Shown in pieces: positions 1-5,229 of a DNA stretch of 5,229 nt. The position numbers and the translations under genes were made by a program. Position 1 is the first letter of the stretch. Every line of letters starts with the position of its first letter. The notes beneath the pieces are model-generated. The model did no database searches, had not been told where the DNA came from, and saw only the letters and a program-made list of their open reading frames with translations. This DNA comes from Flavobacteriaceae bacterium (GTDB lineage: Bacteria; Bacteroidota; Bacteroidia; Flavobacteriales; Weeksellaceae). The DNA lies in contig JAISSC010000122.1 of assembly GCA_031273305.1 (NCBI GenBank), positions 1 through 5,229 on the forward strand, given 5' to 3'.

Positions 1-27
1 GTCCAATATGAATAGCCCCCAATGAAA

Positions 28-75
28 GTAGAGACGTCCCAATCTGGGTGTTTATACCCAAATTGGGGTCTCTAC
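28..75. repeat. Palindromic intergenic repeat (copy R1), possible terminator of the GEVED gene
   Basis: This 48-nt imperfect palindrome has an outer stem GTAGAGAC (28-35) pairing with GTCTCTAC (68-75), a 2-nt bulge (36-37), a six-pair stem CCCAAT/ATTGGG (38-43 with 62-67), one mismatch (C44/A61), and an inner stem TGGGT/ACCCA (45-49 with 56-60) around a 6-nt loop. About 19 pairs form. It begins about 60 nt beyond the stop codon of the minus-strand GEVED gene. In that transcript the stem is followed by TTTCATT, so it could act as a weak terminator, but it lacks a clean U-run. The GTAGAGAC/GTCTCTAC ends recur in copy R2 at 986-1035, which points to a dispersed REP-like family. An alternative pairing is possible because CCCCCAAT at 16-23 can also pair with ATTGGGG at 62-68. 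Confidence 0.75.
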
Positions 76-136
76 ATAAACAACGGAGTCTATGCTTTAC
101 TTTCTTCTAATCTAAATTCTTAACCGTAGGGGTTAT

Positions 137-901
137 TTATTTCACCTTGATAAATTTATAACTTTCGCCCAAAATATTAAGGTAATAAATACTAGGAGCA
201 AGGTCAGATACGTTCACTTCGATGGTATCTTCTACCTTAGCCTGAGTTGTTTTTATTGTTCTTCCGTTTCTGTCGATAATAGTTACCTGAGTATACTCGG
301 CATTACCCGGATTTATACCACTTATATGTAATATATCTTTTACAGGGTTTGGATATAAGGTTACCTTAGTACTGTTGGTTTTTACATCATCAGTTCCTAA
401 ATTATCTTCTATGATCACGGTATAATCTTCCACCTGACCATAAAGAGGATCTGAACAAGGACCGGGTGTTACAGATATTTCTTGCATGGAAACTCTCATT
501 CGGGTAGCTCCGGATAAGGCATTTGTAGGAATAGTAATGTTTCCGGATACTGAAGCCCCACCAATGGTACCTCTTGACCATACCTCTTCACCCTGATCAG
601 AGAAATCCCCGTCCTGATTGAAATCTATAAATACCGCATAAGACTCTAAAAGATTAGGAAACGCATGAGTGATGGTAATAGGATACGTTGCTCCTTTGGT
701 TACAGTGGTAAATTCTGATGTAAAGTCTTCATATCCGTCAGGTCCTGTAGAGGGATTGTCAATATTTACAAACTCTACTTTGGAAATTCTATCCCATTCC
801 GTACTAATACTTGTTGGGGTGCAATACGTTTTTTGAGCCAGAGAAGAACCGAATATAAGTAAGCATAAGGAACTTAACCAATAATATTTTATCTTTTTCA
901 T
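137..901 (-). CDS. Secreted GEVED-domain protein with T9SS type A sorting domain
   Basis: This 254-residue protein is predicted to be exported and then secreted or surface-attached by the type IX secretion system. Residues 1-22 form a signal peptide: basic MKKIK, a hydrophobic core, and cleavage after SLA before Q23. Residues about 24-165 match the GEVED module, with YCTP at 26-29, the acidic calcium-type loop DFNQDGDFSDQGEE at 93-106, and the signature GQVEDYTV at 155-162. C27 and C149 could form a disulfide. A linker leads to the sorting domain from about 180, which opens with YPNPVKDILHI (183-193) and ends in the short basic tail FIKVK. GEVED domains usually accompany peptidases or large adhesins. 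Here there is no catalytic or additional binding domain, so the mature protein is one GEVED module plus the sorting tag. The ATG at 901 sits about 27 nt after the likely transcription start of the promoter at 934-959. The gene appears monocistronic. Domain identity is firm, the biological role unknown. Confidence 0.93.
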   Translation of the reverse strand: MKKIKYYWLSSLCLLIFGSSLAQKTYCTPTSISTEWDRISKVEFVNIDNPSTGPDGYEDFTSEFTTVTKGATYPITITHAFPNLLESYAVFIDFNQDGDFSDQGEEVWSRGTIGGASVSGNITIPTNALSGATRMRVSMQEISVTPGPCSDPLYGQVEDYTVIIEDNLGTDDVKTNSTKVTLYPNPVKDILHISGINPGNAEYTQVTIIDRNGRTIKTTQAKVEDTIEVNVSDLAPSIYYLNILGESYKFIKVK

Positions 902-933
902 AATGATCCTTGTATTTTTTGATTATACAGGGA

Positions 934-959
934 CAAATGTATTAATTTATTTTATACAA
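934..959 (-). promoter_or_regulatory. Bacteroidota-type promoter of the GEVED gene
   Basis: On the minus strand TACATTTG (941-934) is a perfect match to the Bacteroidota -7 consensus TAnnTTTG. A TTG at 959-957 lies 15 nt upstream and could be the -33 element, although the spacing is a little shorter than the usual 17-23. Just upstream, the minus strand carries an A9 run (985-977) and an A7 run (974-968), which resemble an UP element. Transcription would start near 928, giving a leader of roughly 27 nt before the ATG at 901. Confidence 0.65.
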
Positions 960-985
960 TCATAATATTTTTTTAATTTTTTTTT

Positions 986-1035
986 GTAGAGACCTCCAAA
1001 TTGGGCGTATTCCCCTCAAATTTAGACATCTATAC
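986..1035. repeat. Degenerate palindromic intergenic repeat (copy R2)
   Basis: This 50-nt element starts with GTAGAGAC (986-993) and ends with GTCTAAAT-type sequence on the complementary strand (GACATCTATAC at 1025-1035). AAATTGGG (998-1005) faces CCCCTCAAATTT (1012-1023), so the palindrome is clear but has mismatches and an indel. Its length and left end match copy R1 at 28-75, so the two copies bracket the GEVED gene. It lies downstream of the GHMP kinase gene, but on that transcript it is followed by an A-run instead of a U-run, so it is not a good intrinsic terminator. Confidence 0.6.
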
Positions 1036-1055
1036 CCTGTAAAAACCCTGTAAAA
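1034..1055. repeat. Tandem duplication of an 11-bp unit
   Basis: The unit ACCCTGTAAAA occurs twice head to tail at 1034-1044 and 1045-1055, ending 6 nt before the stop codon of the GHMP kinase gene. It overlaps the last two bases of repeat R2. It looks like a local replication-slippage duplication. No function is evident. Confidence 0.8.
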
Positions 1056-1060
1056 AACGG

Positions 1061-1981
1061 TTAAATCAGAAGATCATCGTATTTTTTGATAACCTTATAT
1101 CCCTTATTCTTAAAGTATTTTTCAGAGGTTTTAATTTTTTCAGCCATAATAAAATCTCCTCCCCATGCTCCCAAACTTTTTATAAATCCGGGATAATCAG
1201 GGAATAATCGTTCTTTAACCGTTCTTATTTCCATAAAATCCGCAATCATTTTCTCGTGTTCCATCATCAGGGTACTAAATTCTTCAAAGGTACATTTGGG
1301 ATTAATTACCTGTCGGGTTATGTCGGAAATGCCTTCTATCAATTGTTGAGATCTTTCTTTTTGTCTGTAATGCCTGATTCCCTCTCCGGAGTTTTGTTTT
1401 TGGTTCAAATGGATAAACAACAGGTTATCGGATATTTTCGAGGAAATAAAAACTTCTTTGGTTATGGGCTTATTATCCTGTAACTGGTAAGTAATGGGGC
1501 TTTCTGCATCCGCACAGGCAATATCGTATCCGCTTCCGCCAAAGGTTTTAGACAAAAGCTGATAGGGGTTTACCTTAGCCCACTTGGCGATATTGTTGAT
1601 AAGAGTGGAACTGGAACCTAACCCCCAGTTTTCGGGAAACTCAAGCTGGGTTTCGCATTCATATCCGAAATCGTCATTGAAAACAGGAGTTTCCAGCTTT
1701 TGAACCTGCAAAAATATTTGAAGTAGATTATCCGAAAAAGCCGTGTTATTGGTTTGTTCTACTTTTTTATTTTGTATGTCCAGAATAGCCTTGAACCATA
1801 ATTCGCCATTATTTTTGTAGGCTAACCATGTAATTTTGTTATTCCTTTCTTTGGCAAAATGGACATGCAGGGATTGCCCCAACTGGGTGGGGATGGCTAA
1901 AGACAAAGCTCCGTCTAACACGGTGTATTCTCCTGTCAACAGCAGTTTTCCTTTACTTCTGAATGTTTTTGAAGGATTCAA
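1061..1981 (-). CDS. GYDIA-family GHMP kinase, TTG start
   Basis: This 306-residue protein is a small-molecule kinase of the GHMP superfamily (ATP-dependent phosphorylation), cytoplasmic, with no signal peptide. The N-terminal strand with GKLLLTGEYTVLDGA (11-25) is the usual opening of mevalonate or phosphomevalonate kinase-like proteins. The glycine/serine ATP-binding loop is GLGSSS at 120-125. GSGYDIACAD (149-158) is the family-defining motif, with D153 the likely catalytic aspartate. The third GHMP motif is SLGAWGGD (269-276). Bacteroidota members of this type are usually linked to the mevalonate pathway, so mevalonate or phosphomevalonate kinase activity is inferred, not shown. The start is TTG at 1981: an in-frame TAA lies at 1987-1985, two codons upstream, and there is no ATG before the conserved core. 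The leader is A-rich. A -7 element at 2018-2025 could drive it separately from the upstream nucleotidyltransferase, whose stop is 64 nt away. Confidence 0.9.
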   Translation of the reverse strand: MNPSKTFRSKGKLLLTGEYTVLDGALSLAIPTQLGQSLHVHFAKERNNKITWLAYKNNGELWFKAILDIQNKKVEQTNNTAFSDNLLQIFLQVQKLETPVFNDDFGYECETQLEFPENWGLGSSSTLINNIAKWAKVNPYQLLSKTFGGSGYDIACADAESPITYQLQDNKPITKEVFISSKISDNLLFIHLNQKQNSGEGIRHYRQKERSQQLIEGISDITRQVINPKCTFEEFSTLMMEHEKMIADFMEIRTVKERLFPDYPGFIKSLGAWGGDFIMAEKIKTSEKYFKNKGYKVIKKYDDLLI

Positions 1982-2017
1982 ATTTTATTTTTTTGGTTAA
2001 TTTACAAATTAGCTCTT

Positions 2018-2025
2018 CAAATATA
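2018..2025 (-). promoter_or_regulatory. Candidate -7 element for the GHMP kinase gene
   Basis: The minus strand reads TATATTTG here, a perfect TAnnTTTG -7 match, in the 64-nt gap between the nucleotidyltransferase and the kinase. Transcription would start near 2012, about 30 nt before the TTG start codon. No TTG is present at the -33 distance, so the promoter may be weak and the kinase may also be reached by read-through. Confidence 0.45.
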
Positions 2026-2045
2026 GTATAATCTTACCAGAATCT

Positions 2046-2765
2046 TTAAATAAAATATTTTTCTGCTTCTTTAAGTGATTCGGGCTTTCCGACATCAATA
2101 AGATAAGCGGAATGTTTATAGCCCAAAATTTTTTCTTTATCCATCAGCTTCAGATAGGTTTTCATTATGGAAAATTTACCTTTTTGCCTGATATGTGAAA
2201 ATAGTTCGGGGTCGATAATATGTATCCCGCTAAATGCGAGAGGCGTTGAATTGTCATCGGAATATGGGGGTACAAAAATGGATTCTCCTGTGGTTAAGTT
2301 TTTCCAGCCTGTTAATCGGTTTCCCTCGTCGAAGAATAATTTGCGCGAGGAATTTCTGTCGGAGACCGCTAGACTTACCAGTGGTTTTCTCTCTTGGTGA
2401 TAGTGTATAAAGGAATTTAAATCCATATCTGTAAGGATGTCCACATTCATCACCAAGAAGGGTTCTTTTCCTAGTAGGGGGGCGGCTTTGCAAAGTCCTC
2501 CGCCTGTTTCCAGCACTTCTGCCTGTTCATCGGAGATCAATATTTTGCAGTTAAAATCCCTGTTTTTATCCAGAAAATCCAAAATTTGTTCTCCGAAATG
2601 GTGTATATTAATTACGATCTCCCGTATCCCGAAAGAGGTAAGATAGCGAATGTTCCTTTCCAGCAGGGTTATTCCGTTTATCGGGGCTAACGCCTTAGGG
2701 TGGTTGTCGGTGAAAGGTTTCAGCCTCGTTCCCAATCCTGCTGCAAAAAGCATGGCTTTTGTCAT
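2046..2765 (-). CDS. Sugar-1-phosphate nucleotidyltransferase, MurU-like
   Basis: This 239-residue cytoplasmic enzyme of the NTP_transferase (RmlA/GlmU-N-like) fold transfers a nucleotidyl group to a sugar-1-phosphate and releases pyrophosphate. Visible motifs are the nucleotide-binding loop GLGTRLKPFT (10-19), HPKAL with K24, ERNIRYL (36-42), INIHHFGEQI (52-61), EVLETGGGLCKAAPLLG (83-99), the metal-binding aspartate D109 in MNVDILTD, FSGIHII near 180, and DVGKPESL (224-231) with a C-terminal Asp typical of metal binding. The ETGGG-KA-PLLG-PFL-N-D-TD spacing closely resembles MurU (MurNAc-1-phosphate uridylyltransferase of peptidoglycan recycling), and the length fits. A mannose-1-phosphate guanylyltransferase-like role is the main alternative. 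The ATG at 2765 lies 17 nt after the porin stop codon, so the two are probably co-transcribed. The AmgK sugar kinase that usually supplies the substrate of MurU is not in the window. Confidence 0.85.
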   Translation of the reverse strand: MTKAMLFAAGLGTRLKPFTDNHPKALAPINGITLLERNIRYLTSFGIREIVINIHHFGEQILDFLDKNRDFNCKILISDEQAEVLETGGGLCKAAPLLGKEPFLVMNVDILTDMDLNSFIHYHQERKPLVSLAVSDRNSSRKLFFDEGNRLTGWKNLTTGESIFVPPYSDDNSTPLAFSGIHIIDPELFSHIRQKGKFSIMKTYLKLMDKEKILGYKHSAYLIDVGKPESLKEAEKYFI

Positions 2766-2782
2766 TTTTATCTTGTTTACAA

Positions 2783-4732
2783 TTACGTAAATATATACCA
2801 GAGGATTCCTATGTTCAGGCGAAAATCTATATAAGGATTCAGCGGAGAACTATAAAAATTATATCCTGTGAAACCTGAATTGAAGTGTTGCCCTTCAAGA
2901 ATAACCAACATTCTTTTAACTTTAAAATGAAGGAATACGTCACATACCGGATATTCTCCTATGTTATAATTTTCCGTTCCGGATTGTAACCTAAACTCGT
3001 TGGTAACAGGAAAAAACACTCTTGACCTGAATTTTGAAAAGTAATAGGCGTTTACTCCAAACTGAAATTCTGCGTTGTCTTTAAATACTTTTGACTGGTA
3101 ATAAAGTGTAGCTCTGCCGACAAATTCGGGAAGCGGCAGGAGGTTTTCATTATTGGTCACTTTCTGATAAGCTAAGTTCGTCTCTAAATGAAATTTTTTA
3201 TACTGAAAGGTGTTTTTTAATCCTACCTGCACAATATCAAGGGAAGATGCCGATTGTTGTGACCGGGATTCTTCATCTAAATAGGTGTAATTGGTAATGG
3301 TGAAAAATTGTGTTGAAACCTGTGTGTTAAATGGTTTTATGCGCAAGGAACCTCCAACCTGAATTATATTTTCATTATCGGGGTTATTGGTGAAGTAATT
3401 GAATTTTTTGTAGAAGCTCTGGTTATATAAAAGATTCAGGGAAGGAATCCGGGATTTGATCCCTAGATTGGCTTCTATATAGTAATCTTTAATCGGTTGA
3501 ATGGTCAGGCGGTTATCTAAAAAATAGGAATTTTTAAATTCGTCTCCTGTCATTGCTTCTGCTTCCGATCTTAATTCAATTCCGTTCTTCCAGTTAAATG
3601 TAAGATTTCCGACAGCTCCTAATCGTTCGTCTTTTAAATTTTTCGGATGGGTGATGCTTGGGTCTATAATTCTGTCAAACATAAATTCCAGATGTTCGTA
3701 TTTCAATCCGGCTTCAAAATGTAGTTTATCACTCCAGTCGAAAGCGGCTGTAATGGCATTGGTGAGCTTTCGCAGCTTTTTTGTGTTATAGTGACCTTTT
3801 ATATTGTCCGCATCGAACATATCTTCCTGTGTCCCGAAAAAGGTATTCAATGTTTCTGTTTCATGGTAAGTATAATGAGTAGATTCGGCAGAAAATGCAT
3901 TTTTTATGGATATGGGATAGTTGTTCTCTCCGGAACCTATAATGCCGAATTGCTGTCCCAGATAAAATCTTCTTTTTTCGTATTTTGATTTTGCTCCTGT
4001 CAGATTCACTTCCATTCTGTCCCTGTTCTTGAAACGCTCATCTCCATTCTCAAAATTTTCCGTAAATTGTATTCCTGCATTTTCTTCATTATCGATATTA
4101 CTCACCATATAATGTCCCCATAAATTATACCGCTGATTACGGGTATGGAAGTTTGTTGTCATCAAAAGGGTATTGTTGGAAGCCAGTTGCTCCATATATT
4201 TCCCCTCCGACCTTAGCCCTTTATACTGAATGGAATAGTTAATTTGTGAATTTATATTATGGGTAAATAAACTGGAAAGTGAATGTCCTTGTTTGTATCC
4301 GTTATTATACTGAAATTCCGTCATTGGGGTTTGAACATCAAAATACCGGATGTCTTCCGCACCCAACAGGTTAAATGATTTCCCTGTCGGCAACAGGTCT
4401 ATGGAGGAATTTATCTTTGTTGTATACAGCAGGGGATTAAATGTTTGCCCTATATTGGAAAAAGGTATGACACCAAAGCTGTCTTTATAGTTATAATTCC
4501 TGTTTTTATAGTATTTATCTAAAGTCAATACCGTGTCAAAAATTGTCTTCGGATGTTCTTCTGTCCAATATTTATAGGATCGTATGGTAGGGTTATAATG
4601 TTTTATGGAATCATTTCCTAAGCCCGATGTTATATTGGATTCCGAAATTTCTTTTGTTTTATCTTCTGTAACCTGAGCTGAAGAAATTGTACAAAAGAGA
4701 AAATACAGGAGAAATATTTTTATTTTATTCAT
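2783..4732 (-). CDS. Putative porin, Porin_10 family
   Basis: This 649-residue protein is predicted to be an outer-membrane beta-barrel. Residues 1-19 form a signal peptide (MNKIK, hydrophobic core, SSA before Q20). After a short polar linker, residues about 45-105 carry the conserved N-terminal block of this Bacteroidota family, including TIFDTVLTLDKYYK (63-76) and the hallmark DSFGVIPFSNIGQTFN (84-99). The rest is a succession of alternating aromatic and polar strands joined by charged turns, for example FNYFTNNPDNENIIQVGGSLRI and TLYYQSKVFKDNAEFQFGVNAYYF, as expected of a large barrel. The C-terminus GILWYIFT is rich in aromatics like a barrel-closing strand. Length and motifs fit Bacteroidota proteins annotated as putative porin; the transported substrate is unknown. 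It is first in a probable two-gene unit with the nucleotidyltransferase, behind a -7 element at 4750-4757. Codon usage by eye resembles the neighbours. Confidence 0.88.
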   Translation of the reverse strand: MNKIKIFLLYFLFCTISSAQVTEDKTKEISESNITSGLGNDSIKHYNPTIRSYKYWTEEHPKTIFDTVLTLDKYYKNRNYNYKDSFGVIPFSNIGQTFNPLLYTTKINSSIDLLPTGKSFNLLGAEDIRYFDVQTPMTEFQYNNGYKQGHSLSSLFTHNINSQINYSIQYKGLRSEGKYMEQLASNNTLLMTTNFHTRNQRYNLWGHYMVSNIDNEENAGIQFTENFENGDERFKNRDRMEVNLTGAKSKYEKRRFYLGQQFGIIGSGENNYPISIKNAFSAESTHYTYHETETLNTFFGTQEDMFDADNIKGHYNTKKLRKLTNAITAAFDWSDKLHFEAGLKYEHLEFMFDRIIDPSITHPKNLKDERLGAVGNLTFNWKNGIELRSEAEAMTGDEFKNSYFLDNRLTIQPIKDYYIEANLGIKSRIPSLNLLYNQSFYKKFNYFTNNPDNENIIQVGGSLRIKPFNTQVSTQFFTITNYTYLDEESRSQQSASSLDIVQVGLKNTFQYKKFHLETNLAYQKVTNNENLLPLPEFVGRATLYYQSKVFKDNAEFQFGVNAYYFSKFRSRVFFPVTNEFRLQSGTENYNIGEYPVCDVFLHFKVKRMLVILEGQHFNSGFTGYNFYSSPLNPYIDFRLNIGILWYIFT

Positions 4733-4749
4733 CTACTAAAAACAATATG

Positions 4750-4757
4750 CAAATATA
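4750..4757 (-). promoter_or_regulatory. -7 element of the porin/nucleotidyltransferase unit
   Basis: The minus strand reads TATATTTG, identical to the -7 candidate at 2018-2025 and a perfect TAnnTTTG match. Transcription would start near 4744, leaving a very short leader of about 12 nt before the ATG at 4732. No TTG is seen at the usual -33 distance. Confidence 0.55.
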
Positions 4758-4791
4758 AAAATAAAAAGTCGGCAGTAAAGCCAGAAGTGAA

Positions 4792-4820
4792 CGGAAAAAA
4801 TTTGGGTACGTTTTTTACCG
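4792..4820. repeat. Short inverted repeat upstream of the porin promoter
   Basis: CGGAAAAAA (4792-4800) and TTTTTTACCG (4811-4820) are complementary apart from one bulged base, separated by 10 nt. It lies about 35-65 nt upstream of the porin -7 element. That position would suit a regulator-binding site, but no specific regulator is indicated. It could also be chance in AT-rich DNA. Confidence 0.4.
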
Positions 4821-4830
4821 AACAGATAGG

Positions 4831-4878
4831 CAACGGAGTTTGTTTTTGCTTCGCAAAGTCGTCGCAGTCTATACATAA
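4831..4878. repeat. Intergenic repeat fragment sharing modules with the left edge
   Basis: CAACGGAGT (4831-4839) also occurs at 81-89, and GTCTATACATAA (4867-4878) differs by one base from GTCTCTACATAA at 68-79. Between them is a small hairpin, TTTGC (4845-4849) with GCAAA (4853-4857). The modules occur in opposite order at the two sites, which suggests fragments of one composite intergenic repeat family rather than one simple duplication. Confidence 0.5.
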
Positions 4879-4938
4879 TATTTGAAATTTTTTGCAAATA
4901 GTCTGTAAAAATTATTAGTGAAATAATCTAAAAAGTTA

Positions 4939-4946
4939 TATATTTA
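4939..4946 (+). promoter_or_regulatory. Weak candidate -7 element for the plus-strand ORF
   Basis: TATATTTA matches TAnnTTTG at all fixed positions except the final G. No -33 TTG is seen at the right distance. If used, transcription would begin near 4952, leaving a leader of about 130 nt before the ATG at 5085. It is the closest match to the Bacteroidota consensus that I find upstream of this gene. Confidence 0.25.
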
Positions 4947-5084
4947 CAACGTTATATCATTGAAAACGTTCAGTGGTTTATTGGAAGATATTTAAGATAA
5001 AGCTGTTTGACATGTTATTATAAATGCAGAGTAGGGTTATTAAAGGATATTTAGATAAAAAAAATAACTAAAATTAAATATATT

Positions 5085-5229
5085 ATGAGAAAGTCATTTA
5101 CTCTATTGTTCATGGTTCTATTATGTGCCTTCTCGCACGTTTATACGGCATTACAGGGAGCTTTACCCCATTCGGGGGGGGGGGGGGGTAAATTACTGCC
5201 GTTTCCAGCGGGTTGTGGGTATAGTGATT
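5085..5229 (+). CDS. 5' end of a secreted protein gene interrupted by a poly-G tract (partial)
   Basis: The ATG at 5085 follows an A-rich leader. The first 22 or so residues (MRKSFTLLFMVLLCAFSHVY, then TA) form a clear signal peptide: basic start, hydrophobic core and a small residue near the likely cleavage site. The mature N-terminus LQGALPHS runs straight into glycine codons made by 15 consecutive G (5174-5188). As written, the frame stays open to the window edge, continuing KLLPFPAGCGYSD, so 48 codons are visible. With 14 G the downstream frame is also open (VNYCRFQRVVGIVI); with 13 or 16 G a TAA follows the tract at once. The visible part does not identify a family, and which downstream frame is native cannot be told here. 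The start is supported by the signal peptide. There is no lipobox, so it is probably not a lipoprotein. Confidence 0.65.
   Translation, partial: MRKSFTLLFMVLLCAFSHVYTALQGALPHSGGGGGKLLPFPAGCGYSD
5174..5188 (+). repeat. Poly-G tract of 15, candidate slipped-strand contingency locus
   Basis: Fifteen uninterrupted G lie inside an AT-rich window, beginning at the 90th nucleotide of the plus-strand ORF, just after its signal peptide. G or C homopolymers of this length are unstable during replication, so cells could vary the reading frame of the gene. The count may also be wrong in the assembly, because such runs are hard to sequence. Confidence 0.85.

Larger units (their letters stand above)
4733..5084. 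other. Divergent intergenic region
   Basis: These 352 nt separate the start of the minus-strand porin from the start of the plus-strand ORF at 5085. I see no ORF worth calling and no RNA gene. The left part holds the porin -7 element and an inverted repeat (4792-4820). The middle (4831-4878) shares CAACGGAGT and GTCTATACATAA modules with the left edge of the window and contains a small TTTGC-TTC-GCAAA hairpin (4845-4857). The right part, about 4880-5084, is very AT-rich leader or promoter DNA for the plus-strand gene. Confidence 0.8.

Noticed and set aside
1036..1060. Intrinsic terminator after the GHMP kinase gene
   Set aside because: The minus strand has a T-run (TTTTTT) just after the stop codon but no stable stem before it, and the nearby palindrome R2 is followed by an A-run on that strand.
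1256..1483. Plus-strand ORF of 75 codons inside the GHMP kinase gene
   Set aside because: It lies wholly antisense to a well-supported conserved gene, has no promoter or leader, and its translation shows no recognisable motif.
2167..2646. Antisense and alternative-frame ORFs over the nucleotidyltransferase gene
   Set aside because: All are shadows of the conserved reading frame, with low-complexity or unrecognisable translations.
3791..3988. Plus-strand ORF of 65 codons inside the porin gene
   Set aside because: It is antisense to the porin, has no independent start signals and shows no family resemblance.
5007..5024. TTGACA plus TATAAA as a sigma-70-like promoter for the plus-strand ORF
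   Set aside because: The two boxes are only 6 nt apart, far too close, and Bacteroidota use a different consensus.
5124..5126. Cysteine in the hydrophobic core of the partial ORF as a lipoprotein attachment site
   Set aside because: The residues before it are VLL, which do not fit a lipobox (a small residue is needed just before the Cys), and the hydrophobic core continues past it.
1..5229. CRISPR array, tRNA or rRNA genes
   Set aside because: There are no regularly spaced repeats, no tRNA-like cloverleaf and no rRNA-like conserved blocks on either strand by reading.

Overview
The window looks like a chromosomal segment of a Bacteroidota bacterium, most likely class Flavobacteriia. The evidence is AT-rich DNA, A-rich leaders instead of Shine-Dalgarno sites, several copies of the TAnnTTTG -7 promoter element typical of the phylum, a Porin_10-type outer-membrane protein, a GYDIA-type GHMP kinase, and a GEVED protein ending in a type A sorting domain of the type IX secretion system (T9SS). 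The genus cannot be fixed from this sequence.

Layout: four complete genes lie on the minus strand and one truncated gene lies on the plus strand at the right edge. Reading the minus strand from right to left, a putative porin (4732-2783) is followed after 17 nt by a MurU-like sugar-1-phosphate nucleotidyltransferase (2765-2046). After a 64-nt gap that holds its own -7 element comes a GHMP kinase with a forced TTG start (1981-1061). A separate unit then encodes a small secreted GEVED/T9SS protein (901-137) behind a good Bacteroidota promoter. The noncoding stretches around this last gene hold two related palindromic repeats (28-75 and 986-1035) that bracket it. The 352-nt divergent region (4733-5084) holds the porin promoter, short inverted repeats and modules also seen near the left edge of the window.

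Function: the porin would sit in the outer membrane. The nucleotidyltransferase would activate a sugar-1-phosphate, by resemblance MurNAc-1-phosphate for peptidoglycan recycling. The GHMP kinase probably serves the mevalonate route to isoprenoids. The GEVED protein is exported and handled by T9SS. Apart from a shared envelope and precursor-metabolism theme, no single pathway links the genes, and the usual partners (AmgK kinase, other mevalonate genes) are not in view.

The most unusual feature is at the right edge. A new plus-strand ORF begins with a signal peptide and runs, within 30 codons of its start, into an uninterrupted run of 15 G. Changing the tract length by one or two bases switches the downstream frame between two open readings and an immediate stop. 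This is the architecture of a slipped-strand phase-variable surface or secreted protein, although an assembly error in the homopolymer cannot be excluded from the sequence alone.
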